64,000 nt of DNA, from positions 453,343-517,342 of the forward strand of contig MKTS01000013.1 in assembly GCA_001898335.1 (NCBI GenBank), in the 5' to 3' direction. The position numbers were made by a program, and so were the translations under genes. How positions within the stretch are numbered: the stretch's first letter is position 1; every line of letters begins with the position of its first letter. The notes under the pieces were generated by a model. It searched no databases. It was not told where the DNA came from and worked only from the letters and a program-made list of their open reading frames with translations. The stretch comes from Mucilaginibacter sp. 44-25 (GTDB lineage Bacteria > Bacteroidota > Bacteroidia > Sphingobacteriales > Sphingobacteriaceae). Positions 1-7,885 of the stretch are shown in pieces.

Positions 1-21
1 CAACTACTCGATACCAACTCC

Positions 22-252
22 ATGAATATCCAACAAGCTAACCTCCTCTATAATGAGGGAACACTTACAGCGCTTTATAAAGCCGGCTTTATAACGGCCA
101 AAGTTTTTACCTATCGCGAGATATACTTATGGGTAAACGCGCAAATGCAAACCCGCAGCATCAGCAAGAACCAGGCTGTGCTTGAAGCCGAAGTAAAATT
201 TGAAAAAGATGAGCGCACTATCTGGAGAGCGCTGAACAGTTTTTCGGAATAA
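22..252 (+). CDS. Small prophage protein with HTH-like C-terminus, function unknown
   Basis: A 76-residue soluble protein beginning at an ATG 21 bp into the window. I do not recognise a named family. The C-terminal half (about residues 46-75, ending TIWRALNSFSE) reads as two helices of helix-turn-helix character, with DERTIWRAL as a possible recognition helix, so DNA binding is plausible but inferred. It lies on the same strand as the prophage virion genes and is followed by a non-coding stretch with two identical-architecture inverted repeats it might bind. It could be a late regulator or a small packaging protein. There is no signal peptide or membrane segment. Confidence 0.55.
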   Translation: MNIQQANLLYNEGTLTALYKAGFITAKVFTYREIYLWVNAQMQTRSISKNQAVLEAEVKFEKDERTIWRALNSFSE

Positions 253-262
253 TTTACCCTAC

Positions 263-278
263 TGACAAAGCACTGTCA
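263..278. promoter_or_regulatory. Inverted repeat TGACA-N6-TGTCA, candidate operator copy 1
   Basis: Perfect 5-bp arms TGACA and TGTCA around the spacer AAGCAC. The same architecture recurs at 417-432. Two copies in one phage intergenic region suggest a dimeric regulator site. The binding protein is unknown. Confidence 0.4.
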
Positions 279-416
279 CCATCCGCACCAATAAAAGTCC
301 CGATATTTGTATTGTTCGAAACGGTCGGAATCAGAATTTTCAGAATTAGAAAATTAACAGAATTGTCGATCAACTTTATCCTGCAAATTCTTAAATCCTA
401 AGAATTCTGATCATAC

Positions 417-432
417 TGACAAACTTCTGTCA
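417..432. promoter_or_regulatory. Inverted repeat TGACA-N6-TGTCA, candidate operator copy 2
   Basis: Perfect TGACA/TGTCA arms around AACTTC. Flanking bases also match copy 1 (TACTGACAAA on the left, CTGTCACC on the right), so similarity extends beyond the palindrome core. Confidence 0.4.
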
Positions 433-685
433 CCAAAACAAAACTCAATTATCCCGACCTTTGAAATATGCCAACCGGCATTTAAAACCAATCTTTTCTG
501 AACTCAGATTTAAAAGATTAGCACAATAAGAATCAGGGAAATCAAAAAATCCTTCAATCAAGGTTCAAAATATCATCGGTGAAATCATCTTTACCAAATC
601 AGTGCAATCACAACGAATTAATCGGCGAGATCAACCTCACCAATCATTGAAATCCTCACAAAATCAGTGTAACCACACAAAACAA

Positions 686-1867
686 ATGAAGATATACCTA
701 TACGATACCGAAACGGATTGTATCGGCTCAGGAAGCCTTTCGTCCGCCTATGTAAAAACACAATTAGACGCAGCTGCCGGCGCCGATGTTGAGGTACACA
801 TCAGTTCGGTTGGCGGTTCGGCCTTTGATGCCATCGCCATTTACGATCTGTTAAAAAAGTACACCGGCAACATTACCACCTATATAGATGCCCTTGCGGC
901 GTCGGCAGCGTCAGTAGTAGCCATGGCAGGCAGCCGCATTGTAATGAGCAAGTACGCGTTACTGATGATACACAAGCCCATGGTTGGCAGCGGTGGCAAT
1001 GCCGATGAATTACTGAAAGATGTGCAGATGCTGAATGTGGTACAATCTCGCCTGGCTCAGATCTATATGGATAAATCAGGGCTGGACGAGGCAACCATTA
1101 ACAGCTTAATCAATTCAGTAACCTGGATGACCGCCGACCAGGCCCTGCACATGGGCTTTGTAGACTGCATTGAAGATTATAGCCAAACCATCATCAACAG
1201 TGCCCTCATCAAAAAATATACTGACCAGGCGCCGGTAGTATACCAGCGTTGCATTAACAAAATCTTAATAAAAAACAGCAATATGAACATGGACAACAGA
1301 GACCTTATTGAACGCACCACCTCCGTTCTGGATAAGATCATGAACTTTTTTAAGCGGGTGGTAAACAAACAAACCATTACAGACAAAGGCACCCTGCATC
1401 ATACAGATGAAATGGCCGAAGGTACGCAAGTTTATCAGGATGAGGATATGAGCGAACCTGCCATTACAGACACCTACACCACTGCCGATGGTAAGCAGGT
1501 TTCTGTTAAAGACGGCAAGATCCAAAAAGTGCTTAATGCAGAAAACGACGGGCAAGAAGAAGACGAGGATGCGCCTATATCTAAAATTAAACCCGATAAG
1601 AAACTATCAACCGTAGAAAACCGCCTGCAAGAGGTAAAAGCCCGCCTGTATGCACAAAACGCTTTGTTAAATGAGGCAAAAGCGGCCTTAGCAGACGCGC
1701 AAGCCCGCTTAAGCAAAAATAGCGAAGAAATAAAAAACGAAATTAAAAGTGATTTTACTCCCGAAGGATCACGCAGAAGCAGCAAAGCTAAAACCGAAAC
1801 ACAACCCTTCTTCGCCCCGCAAAGTCCGCTGGCCCAAAACGCGGTTAAACGAGCGGTTGCAAAATAG
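686..1867 (+). CDS. Prohead protease, ClpP/S14 type, with C-terminal scaffold-like region
   Basis: The N-terminal 180 residues are a ClpP-like serine protease. HISSVGGSAFDAI is the oxyanion-side strand, the catalytic Ser is in ALAASAAS (about Ser73), and the His is in MIHKP (about His96). In tailed phages such proteases cleave scaffold and capsid protein during head maturation. Residues 205-393 have no enzyme signature. They are acidic and charged, with a predicted coiled coil around VENRLQEVKARLYAQNALL, which suits a fused or self-cleaved scaffold. ATG 686 is chosen because upstream codons lie in an intergenic repeat and homologous folds begin with KIYLYDTE-like sequence. The capsid gene follows, as expected for this pair. 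Confidence 0.85.
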   Translation: MKIYLYDTETDCIGSGSLSSAYVKTQLDAAAGADVEVHISSVGGSAFDAIAIYDLLKKYTGNITTYIDALAASAASVVAMAGSRIVMSKYALLMIHKPMVGSGGNADELLKDVQMLNVVQSRLAQIYMDKSGLDEATINSLINSVTWMTADQALHMGFVDCIEDYSQTIINSALIKKYTDQAPVVYQRCINKILIKNSNMNMDNRDLIERTTSVLDKIMNFFKRVVNKQTITDKGTLHHTDEMAEGTQVYQDEDMSEPAITDTYTTADGKQVSVKDGKIQKVLNAENDGQEEDEDAPISKIKPDKKLSTVENRLQEVKARLYAQNALLNEAKAALADAQARLSKNSEEIKNEIKSDFTPEGSRRSSKAKTETQPFFAPQSPLAQNAVKRAVAK

Positions 1868-1943
1868 TTGGCAGTTGCCGGTTTGCAGTTAACAAAAACA
1901 ACCAAGCACTGCAAACTGCCCACTAACAACTACAAACTAATTA
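1868..1943. repeat. Palindromic intergenic element between protease and capsid genes
   Basis: Starts directly after the protease stop. TTTGCAGT and ACTGCAAA pair perfectly, and the stem can be extended by GGCAGTTGCC-type words against CTGCCCACTAAC. It is one of several self-complementary spacers in this prophage, each built from its own short words. Confidence 0.55.
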
Positions 1944-1963
1944 TAAAAATTCAAAATCTTAAA

Positions 1964-3172
1964 ATGGCTCAATTTACATTTACAAACAACACTTACGCCG
2001 GCGAAGCGCTGGCGGGTTTTATGGCCAGCACACTGCTTGAGGCCGACTCCGTTAAACGCGGGTTGCTTACCGTTATCAACGACGTAAAGGCACGCAAAGT
2101 TATCCTTGACGTGGATGACGATGTGGTTCTGCAAAATCCTTCAGGCATATTTGCCGACCAGGGAACTACTGCCCAACAAACAGAAAGCTACCTGGATCCT
2201 GTGGTTTACGAGTTCATGAAACAGGAACAATGGGACAAACTGGTACAATCATGGGAATCGCAGCAACTTAAACCCGGCGCATTCTTAGATTACGAAGGTG
2301 TGGTAGATCTGTCAGACTTTATGGTGCAGCGGTATTTAACTAAAATACAGATCGCTAACGAGCGCCTTTACTGGTTAGGCAAGGGCGCTACTAAAGAAGC
2401 GGCATTTACGGCACCTTTCCAGGGCTTATTACCAAGCATATCAGCAGCAAGCGGCGTTTATAAAGTAGGCCTAAGCAGAGCGGAAACATCAATGACGGCA
2501 AGTGCTATCAGTGCTGCTGGCATTGTAACGGTTAGCAGTACAGCGTCTTTAAAAGATGGCGATGTAGTAACCCTAACAGCAGTAGGCGGTGGCATTAAAG
2601 ATACTACCAATGGCGGTGCCGGTATTGATGTGGCCGGTCAGTCGTACTTTATCCAGGTGGCAAGTGCAACAAGCTTTAAACTGGTACGTAACTACAATGA
2701 AATTAATACGCGTAAAGCTGCTTCTTTTTCGGGTACAGCTTCATCAGCAACGGTAAGCTATATCAATGCCAGCAATGTTTTAGGTGTTTTAAGCGGCATT
2801 TATGCACAATTGGATCCCGCCGACCGCAGTCAGGATGATTTTAACCTGCAGATCCCTTTGCACGTGGGCTATGCTTATGCACAGGCGCAGGCAGACAAAG
2901 CCACTAACGTACTTAACGCCTTCACTGATAAAAAGAAGATGGATTACCTTGGCCTTCCGCTTCAATTAATGAACCACTGGCAGGCTAACACCATCCTTGG
3001 CGCGCGTTCATCAAACCTGTTCCTCGGGGTAGATCTGTTAGGTGATGCTTCTGAACTATCAACCGTTTACATGAAGCCTTACACCAACGATAACGTTGTA
3101 CGCATGAAAGCCCGCATGAAAGCGGCGGTGAATTTCAAATTTGCTAACGAATTGTTTTACCTTTCAGCATAG
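1964..3172 (+). CDS. Phage major capsid protein
   Basis: A 402-residue protein placed directly after the prohead protease, the usual capsid position. It opens MAQFTFTNNTYAGEALAGFM and has the mixed alpha/beta, Trp- and Gln-rich composition of Bacteroidota phage capsid proteins (for example EFMKQEQWDKLVQSW near residue 85). A Gly/Ser/Thr-rich insertion at about residues 175-280 looks like an added beta domain, possibly exposed on the capsid surface. ATG 1964 is preferred over a TTG at 1868, which lies inside the intergenic palindrome. Identity as capsid is inferred from position, length and overall character. A structure prediction showing an HK97 fold would confirm it. Confidence 0.75.
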   Translation: MAQFTFTNNTYAGEALAGFMASTLLEADSVKRGLLTVINDVKARKVILDVDDDVVLQNPSGIFADQGTTAQQTESYLDPVVYEFMKQEQWDKLVQSWESQQLKPGAFLDYEGVVDLSDFMVQRYLTKIQIANERLYWLGKGATKEAAFTAPFQGLLPSISAASGVYKVGLSRAETSMTASAISAAGIVTVSSTASLKDGDVVTLTAVGGGIKDTTNGGAGIDVAGQSYFIQVASATSFKLVRNYNEINTRKAASFSGTASSATVSYINASNVLGVLSGIYAQLDPADRSQDDFNLQIPLHVGYAYAQAQADKATNVLNAFTDKKKMDYLGLPLQLMNHWQANTILGARSSNLFLGVDLLGDASELSTVYMKPYTNDNVVRMKARMKAAVNFKFANELFYLSA

Positions 3173-3241
3173 TAGCAAGTATTTAGTATCAAGTCGCAAG
3201 ACATTCTTATCCTAAAATCTTGATACCTGATACTTGCTACT
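3171..3241. repeat. Long hairpin between capsid gene and next virion gene
   Basis: Arms of 23 nt at 3171-3193 and 3219-3241 pair with three mismatches. Both are built from AGTATCAAG/AGTAGCAAG words, with a 25-nt loop. The left arm overlaps the capsid stop codon. It could act as a terminator or RNA-stabilising 3' structure for the abundant capsid transcript. Confidence 0.6.
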
Positions 3242-3281
3242 TGATACCAACTAATCAACAACTTAACTAATCAACCAACAA

Positions 3282-3866
3282 ATGTCAATTTACAACAAAA
3301 TAAATGCAGGCTTTAGTCTGGGTGCAGGCAAACCAATTACTTCCGGTATTGAGGATGTGATTTATATCTTTAACCATGACGATGTTACACTTACTTATGA
3401 TGCCGCGAATCCCTTGATCGTTACCGGCTTAACGGCTGTGGCTAACGCTAAGATATACAAGTTTGAAGGCACCAACAACAGCTTCAATACCATGAGCAAG
3501 CTGGCAAAAACCCAGGTTGGCCCACGCTACACTGAAGAAATAGATTTTAATATTGCAGGTCTTTCTACAGACATTAAAGCCCAATTAATGGCAATGGGCT
3601 ATGGCCGGGTGCGTGCCATAGCGGTTAATAATTACAAAGATGGCGATTCGGCCATAGAGCTTTTTGGCGCTGTTAATGGCCTTATTGTTACGGAAGCAGA
3701 GCGTAATGCCGCCGATGAAACATTAGACGGTGGTTACAAAATAAAAATGACCAATCCCGATAAATTAAAAGAGCCTTATCCTCCACGAGCGGTATCCATT
3801 GCTCCGCAGAGCGGTACGGCAACCTATGCAAGCACTATTGCGGCTTTGGAAGCGTTGGCAGGCTAG
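3282..3866 (+). CDS. Phage virion-associated protein, function unknown
   Basis: A 194-residue protein beginning MSIYNKINAGFSLGAG, soluble, beta-rich, with no signal peptide. It sits between the capsid gene and a small protein preceding the portal, so it is probably a structural component such as a decoration, minor head or tail-tube-like protein. I see no motif that decides between these. It is bracketed by two palindromic spacers, suggesting separate control of its expression. Composition matches the neighbouring head genes. Confidence 0.6.
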   Translation: MSIYNKINAGFSLGAGKPITSGIEDVIYIFNHDDVTLTYDAANPLIVTGLTAVANAKIYKFEGTNNSFNTMSKLAKTQVGPRYTEEIDFNIAGLSTDIKAQLMAMGYGRVRAIAVNNYKDGDSAIELFGAVNGLIVTEAERNAADETLDGGYKIKMTNPDKLKEPYPPRAVSIAPQSGTATYASTIAALEALAG

Positions 3867-3879
3867 TTTCATGGCAAAT

Positions 3880-3909
3880 GGTTCATGGTTAAGGCCTTAA
3901 CCATGAACC
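3880..3909. repeat. Perfect 30-bp palindrome
   Basis: GGTTCATGGTTAAGG at 3880-3894 is followed immediately by its exact reverse complement at 3895-3909. A further AACCATGAACC copy lies at 3934-3944. The element fills the spacer after the 194-residue virion gene. Confidence 0.75.
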
Positions 3910-3951
3910 TGCTTAAACAAACAGCTAATCTTTAACCATGAACCAACTACC

Positions 3952-4200
3952 ATGAAAAAATACATATTGAAACCTGGTATACATCAGTTTGCCCCCAGCT
4001 CGCCCCCTGTACATACTAACGAAAACCTTACAGACGAAGATGCCGAATGGTACCTGAAAAAATATCCGCACATTAAAACACTATTCGCTGATCTACCCGG
4101 AGGTGAAATAGAACCAGGAAAAGAAGTCGCCCAAAATCAAAAAAGCAAAATTAAACAGGGTACACCCAATTCCTCAACAGAAAGCAAGGAGGGCAAATGA
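3952..4200 (+). CDS. Small phage protein preceding portal
   Basis: An 82-residue protein, MKKYILKPGIHQFAPSS at its start, with a lysine/glutamine/serine-rich tail of low complexity from about residue 55. The middle part (ENLTDEDAEWYLKKYPHIKTLF) is a helix pair. Its stop codon overlaps the portal gene start by 4 bp (ATGA), so the two are translationally coupled. Position fits a small head-completion or portal-associated protein. No family is recognised with certainty. Confidence 0.6.
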   Translation: MKKYILKPGIHQFAPSSPPVHTNENLTDEDAEWYLKKYPHIKTLFADLPGGEIEPGKEVAQNQKSKIKQGTPNSSTESKEGK

Positions 4201-5471
4201 AAACTTATTTACCGCAGATAGAGCGGCGCATACTGGTAAGGCCTAACCAAACTTTTGGCATACTCAACTACGATATGGATAATGCCTATCCGCAGCGCAT
4301 GCTGGAACTGGTAGGCCAATCGCCAACGGCTAAAGATTGCTGGAACAAACGAGCGAAATTTATTGCCGGCAACGGGTTTGAAAACACGAAGCTTAACGCG
4401 TGTATCATTAATAAACATGGGCTAACAATAGCGAAATTGTTGAAAGCTGTAGCTACTGACAAAGCCTTATTTAGGGGATTTGGCATTCACGTTAATTATA
4501 ACGCCAACTTTAGAATATGCTCGGTTAATTACATAAAGTTTGAAGATATCCGCATGGGAGATAGCGACAACCCCGACACTAAGGGCAAATTTGCTATCTA
4601 TAATGACTGGGGCAAAAAAACCTGGAAAAACATCACCCGTAGTAAAATCACCTTCATTGACGCCTACAACCCTGACGAAGAAACCATTGTCAGGCAGGTA
4701 AATACCGCAGGCGGATGGGATAAATATAAAGGTCAGCTATATTATTTTAACCCTGAAATTGATGATTATCCACTGATTGAAGCAGATGCCGTATGGGAAG
4801 ATTTTGAAACCGAAGCGGGCATTAAAACCTTTAATAACCGCGAGGTAACTACAGGCTTTTTGCCATCCACCATGTTATTCATGCAGTCGCGCCGTGAGGA
4901 AGCTGATAATGTTAGCGGCAACTTGCGATCAGGAAATATCCCATCACAGTTGGAGCGTGACCTGGGCACCTTCCAGGGTGCCAGCAGCGCCCAAAAGATC
5001 ATTGTTATTGAGTACGAAGATGAGAGCGCGAAACCGGAGTTTCAGCCTTATGCTATTCAAAACAATGATAAACTGTTCGAAAGCACGGAGCGTTCTGTGG
5101 AAGCCCGCATTATAAAAGGCTTTTCGGTGCCTAAAGAGCTCATCAATTCAGAAAAAACATCCGGACTGAGCAATGGCAGCGAAAAGAAACAGGCTATCAG
5201 CGAATTTAATGATAATACCACCCCCGACAGGCAGGAGATAAGCGATGCGTTCAGGGATATATTCGGTCACTTTTATATCAACCTGAATAATAACGATAAC
5301 TGGGCCATTGTTTCAGTACCGGCAAGTGTAGCCGAGGAAACTATAGGTGTTAAGGCAGGTTCAAATCTCAACCAGTTGTTACAATTAACCATACCCGTTA
5401 AAAATAAGATTGCCACGTTGGTTCACGCCTACGGCTTTACGGAAGCAGAAGCAGAAGCCATGTGCGCCTGA
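4197..5471 (+). CDS. Phage portal protein (probable)
   Basis: A 424-residue protein, soluble, with the architecture of Bacteroidota phage portals. The N-terminal DNAYPQRMLELVGQSPTAKDC is followed by a helical region, a beta domain (SVNYIKFEDIRMGDS, FAIYNDWGKK), and a C-terminal stem/crown-like part (RIIKGFSVPKELINSEKTSGL, DNTTPDRQEISDAFRDIFG). GFSVP followed by a Ser/Gly-rich ELIN segment is reminiscent of the GVP-P region of portals. It overlaps the preceding gene by 4 bp. Portal normally precedes protease and capsid in tailed phages. Here it follows them, which is noted as unusual. Confidence 0.7.
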   Translation: MKTYLPQIERRILVRPNQTFGILNYDMDNAYPQRMLELVGQSPTAKDCWNKRAKFIAGNGFENTKLNACIINKHGLTIAKLLKAVATDKALFRGFGIHVNYNANFRICSVNYIKFEDIRMGDSDNPDTKGKFAIYNDWGKKTWKNITRSKITFIDAYNPDEETIVRQVNTAGGWDKYKGQLYYFNPEIDDYPLIEADAVWEDFETEAGIKTFNNREVTTGFLPSTMLFMQSRREEADNVSGNLRSGNIPSQLERDLGTFQGASSAQKIIVIEYEDESAKPEFQPYAIQNNDKLFESTERSVEARIIKGFSVPKELINSEKTSGLSNGSEKKQAISEFNDNTTPDRQEISDAFRDIFGHFYINLNNNDNWAIVSVPASVAEETIGVKAGSNLNQLLQLTIPVKNKIATLVHAYGFTEAEAEAMCA

Positions 5472-5539
5472 TCATCCCAGCACATTTTATTTAACTTTTA
5501 AAACGATTGACTTTGCCGCCAGGCAGAGATGGAGGGAAC

Positions 5540-6160
5540 ATGTCCATGAAAAATCTAATTACCCCTGCCGCACTGCAACAGTACGAAGACATTGCGGCAA
5601 ACATTAAACCTGAAAGGATTAAAGCCTTTATATTAAAAGCACAGGAGCTGGATCTGAAACCGTTTCTTGGGTATGCCTTATACTATGATCTGATTACGCA
5701 TTTGGAAGATGACGGCAACATAAAAGATGACGCACCACAGCACTATAAAGATCTCTTAAACGGTTGCGAATACCTGGACGAGCTGGGTTATCTGGTGCTT
5801 TATCAAGGCTTGCACCCTGTATTGGCTTACTTTGCATTTGCCCGTTTCATAGAAGCTGATGCTGTACACTACACACCTACCGGCCCTGTAACCAAACGTT
5901 ATGAGAATGCCGATGCCTTACCGGCTAAAGATATTGTAAAGCTGGTACAGCAACAACGCAGCACAGCTAATGCTTATGCTAACGAAACAGAAAGATTTTT
6001 GATAGATCATAAAGAAAACTTCCCGGCCTGGCATTACAATCTCGAAAACAAACGCAGCAGGCAGCCTGGCCCCCGGATACGTGGCGTGGATAAAACAGAT
6101 TTTAACTATCCATCAGAACTCCTGGACTCAGACTTTTTTATAACTGACTTTTTTAATTAA
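5540..6160 (+). CDS. Phage head-tail connector-like protein (DUF6712-like)
   Basis: A 206-residue mainly helical protein beginning MSMKNLITPAALQQYEDIA. The combination of an N-terminal LITP..LQ motif, a KPFLGYALYYDLI segment and a helix with YFAFARFIEADAVH resembles the DUF6712 family found between portal and fibre genes in Bacteroidota prophages. A connector role is inferred from position. Start ATG 5540 is preceded by GGAGG at 5531-5535, an unusually clear Shine-Dalgarno for this phylum. An alternative ATG at 5546 has a more normal spacing. The stop overlaps the next start (TAATG). Confidence 0.65.
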   Translation: MSMKNLITPAALQQYEDIAANIKPERIKAFILKAQELDLKPFLGYALYYDLITHLEDDGNIKDDAPQHYKDLLNGCEYLDELGYLVLYQGLHPVLAYFAFARFIEADAVHYTPTGPVTKRYENADALPAKDIVKLVQQQRSTANAYANETERFLIDHKENFPAWHYNLENKRSRQPGPRIRGVDKTDFNYPSELLDSDFFITDFFN

Positions 6161-7446
6161 TGGCAACTGACAAAAAAATAAGCGAACTACCTGTTAGCGG
6201 CGATGTTACCACTACAGATGTATCCGTCTTGGTGCGCAATGGAACTGATTACCAGTACACCTTTCAGAATCTGCTGCAACTGTGCTTAGCCAACATATCC
6301 GTTGGCGCTAATGTTGGTTTTGGTGACGTATTACCTCAAAATATTACCGGCAAAAACGGAGATATATTTATCCATACCGGTAATCATGCTATCGCGCAAA
6401 AAACAGCCGGCACCTGGGTAATAAAGTATGCTTTCCCTTCTATTGATGACGCTCGGGATGGTACAATTTTATATGGGCAGGGAATACCGGGAAGCAGCAT
6501 TGGGCAAGATAATGACACCTATATTAATACCGGTACAGGCATATTTTACAAACGAAGTGCCGACCTTTGGGCACAGGTATTCTCTATGCAAACAGGGCCA
6601 CAGGGGCCTCGTGGTGAAAAAGGCGACGCCGGGCAACCGGGCACTAACGGGAAAAGTATTCTAAGCGGCACAACCAACCCATCAAATCTTAACACAGGTA
6701 CCAACGGCGATTTCTACCTCAATACGGCCACACAAATGCTTTTTGGCCCAAAGGCAAACGGCGACTGGGGAACAGGAGTTTCTATTGCCGGCGAACCGGG
6801 CGACCAGGGGCCAAAGGGTGATACCGGCCCGCAGGGAGAAACAGGCCCACAGGGTTTACCCGGGATAGGTATTCCTACTGGTGGACTTACCGGCCAGATC
6901 TTGACCAAGAATGGCTCCACTGATTACGACACGCGCTGGGCTGATGCTCCTGCAGGCTCTGGTGCCGCGGCAGATGGTTTGGTTAGTGGTGGCATCACAT
7001 CCGTATCGGGTAATATATTAGCTACCCAACCTGCTGTGTGGCGCATAAACGGCAGCACTTATCACACCGCTGAAGTGCAGAGCTTTACGCTTGCTGCGGC
7101 CAATGCGGTGAATAGCCGTTACGATGTTATCTATGGCGACCTTGATGGTTTGCACTTACTAACGGGTAACGCATCTGCAAACCCAGTTAAACCCGCTTTA
7201 CCGGCCAATACCGTAGAGATAGCTTTTGCATTTGTACAGCCCGGCAGTATCAGTTCAGGCTCGGCTTTACCGGCAAATTATGCCACCAAACAGGATGTTG
7301 AAAACATTACCGGTAACAAAGCTCAGCTCAATACCGACGCGAAAAACAATATTGTGGAAGCCGTTAATGAAGTAAACACCAAAATTGGCGGCATTAACCA
7401 GGAAAATGTGATCCTGAAAATATTCAAAAAATCAAATTACAGATAA
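6160..7446 (+). CDS. Collagen-like phage fibre protein
   Basis: A 428-residue protein with two Gly-X-Y triple-helix blocks, one at about residues 147-167 (GPQGPRGEKGDAGQPG) and one at about 212-238 (GDQGPKGDTGPQGETG). They are separated by a roughly 45-residue non-collagen module containing the repeat-like GDFYLNTATQMLFGP. A related GDIFIHTGNHAIAQ module precedes the first block. The C-terminus has a coiled-coil trimerisation-like segment (NAQLNTDAKNNIVEAVNEVNTK character). Such proteins form trimeric tail or head fibres. The ATG overlaps the upstream stop by 1 bp, placing it in the same late operon. Confidence 0.8.
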   Translation: MATDKKISELPVSGDVTTTDVSVLVRNGTDYQYTFQNLLQLCLANISVGANVGFGDVLPQNITGKNGDIFIHTGNHAIAQKTAGTWVIKYAFPSIDDARDGTILYGQGIPGSSIGQDNDTYINTGTGIFYKRSADLWAQVFSMQTGPQGPRGEKGDAGQPGTNGKSILSGTTNPSNLNTGTNGDFYLNTATQMLFGPKANGDWGTGVSIAGEPGDQGPKGDTGPQGETGPQGLPGIGIPTGGLTGQILTKNGSTDYDTRWADAPAGSGAAADGLVSGGITSVSGNILATQPAVWRINGSTYHTAEVQSFTLAAANAVNSRYDVIYGDLDGLHLLTGNASANPVKPALPANTVEIAFAFVQPGSISSGSALPANYATKQDVENITGNKAQLNTDAKNNIVEAVNEVNTKIGGINQENVILKIFKKSNYR

Positions 7447-7447
7447 A

Positions 7448-7882
7448 ATGGCATCTTATAACGAAATAGTAGCCTTTACAAAAGGCGTAGGCGTACGGCC
7501 GGTATCATTCACGAGTGATGATGGCGTAAATGCCAAACAAACCTATGCCCCGGCCGATCCGGCAAGCAGAATAAATTTTTTAGCCATCTCCTCTACCGCG
7601 TCATCACAAAAATATTTGCAGTTGCAGCTGCACAATGTAGTAAGCGGGGAAGTGGCTTCATTGGGTATAATTACCGTACCTGCAGGCGCCGGCACTAACG
7701 GATCAGTTCCTATAGTATCAGGCTTAAACAGGGGAAACCTGCCCTGGCTGCAAATTGACAGTGACGGCAACCCCTTCATTGATATTAACTACAACATGAA
7801 CCTGGAAATGAAAGTACTGAGCGCTTTAAGTGCCGGGGAAACCATTACCGTAACCACCAGCGGCGGCTCATACGCGGCATAA
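7448..7882 (+). CDS. Small phage structural protein, beta-rich, unknown
   Basis: A 144-residue protein starting 1 bp after the fibre stop. It is rich in Ser, Thr, Val and Gly, with alternating hydrophobics (YLQLQLHNVVSGEVASLGIITVPAG) that suggest a beta sandwich. There is no signal peptide or membrane segment. Position between the collagen-like fibre and the LamG-like protein suggests a fibre cap, baseplate or adhesion accessory. I do not recognise a family. Confidence 0.6.
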   Translation: MASYNEIVAFTKGVGVRPVSFTSDDGVNAKQTYAPADPASRINFLAISSTASSQKYLQLQLHNVVSGEVASLGIITVPAGAGTNGSVPIVSGLNRGNLPWLQIDSDGNPFIDINYNMNLEMKVLSALSAGETITVTTSGGSYAA

Positions 7883-7885
7883 ACT

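Larger units (their letters stand above)
253..685. other. Prophage intergenic region with inverted repeats
   Basis: No credible gene. It holds two TGACA-N6-TGTCA inverted repeats (263-278 and 417-432). Between them is a loose palindromic field built from AGAATT/AATTCT words (about 330-412). Near its right end is a direct repeat, AAATCAGTG followed by C/T, AA, then T/C and CACA (596-612 and 661-677). A GTG at 602 would extend the next reading frame into this repeat field, so it is rejected as the start in favour of ATG 686. Confidence 0.6.

Noticed and set aside
602..685. Upstream GTG start for the prohead protease
   Set aside because: The added 28 residues are encoded by intergenic repeat sequence and are low-complexity; ATG 686 begins the recognisable protease fold.
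541..690. Short repeats that could suggest a CRISPR array
   Set aside because: Units are irregular, under 20 bp, mutually divergent and not evenly spaced; no cas genes are nearby. They match Bacteroidota intergenic word repeats.
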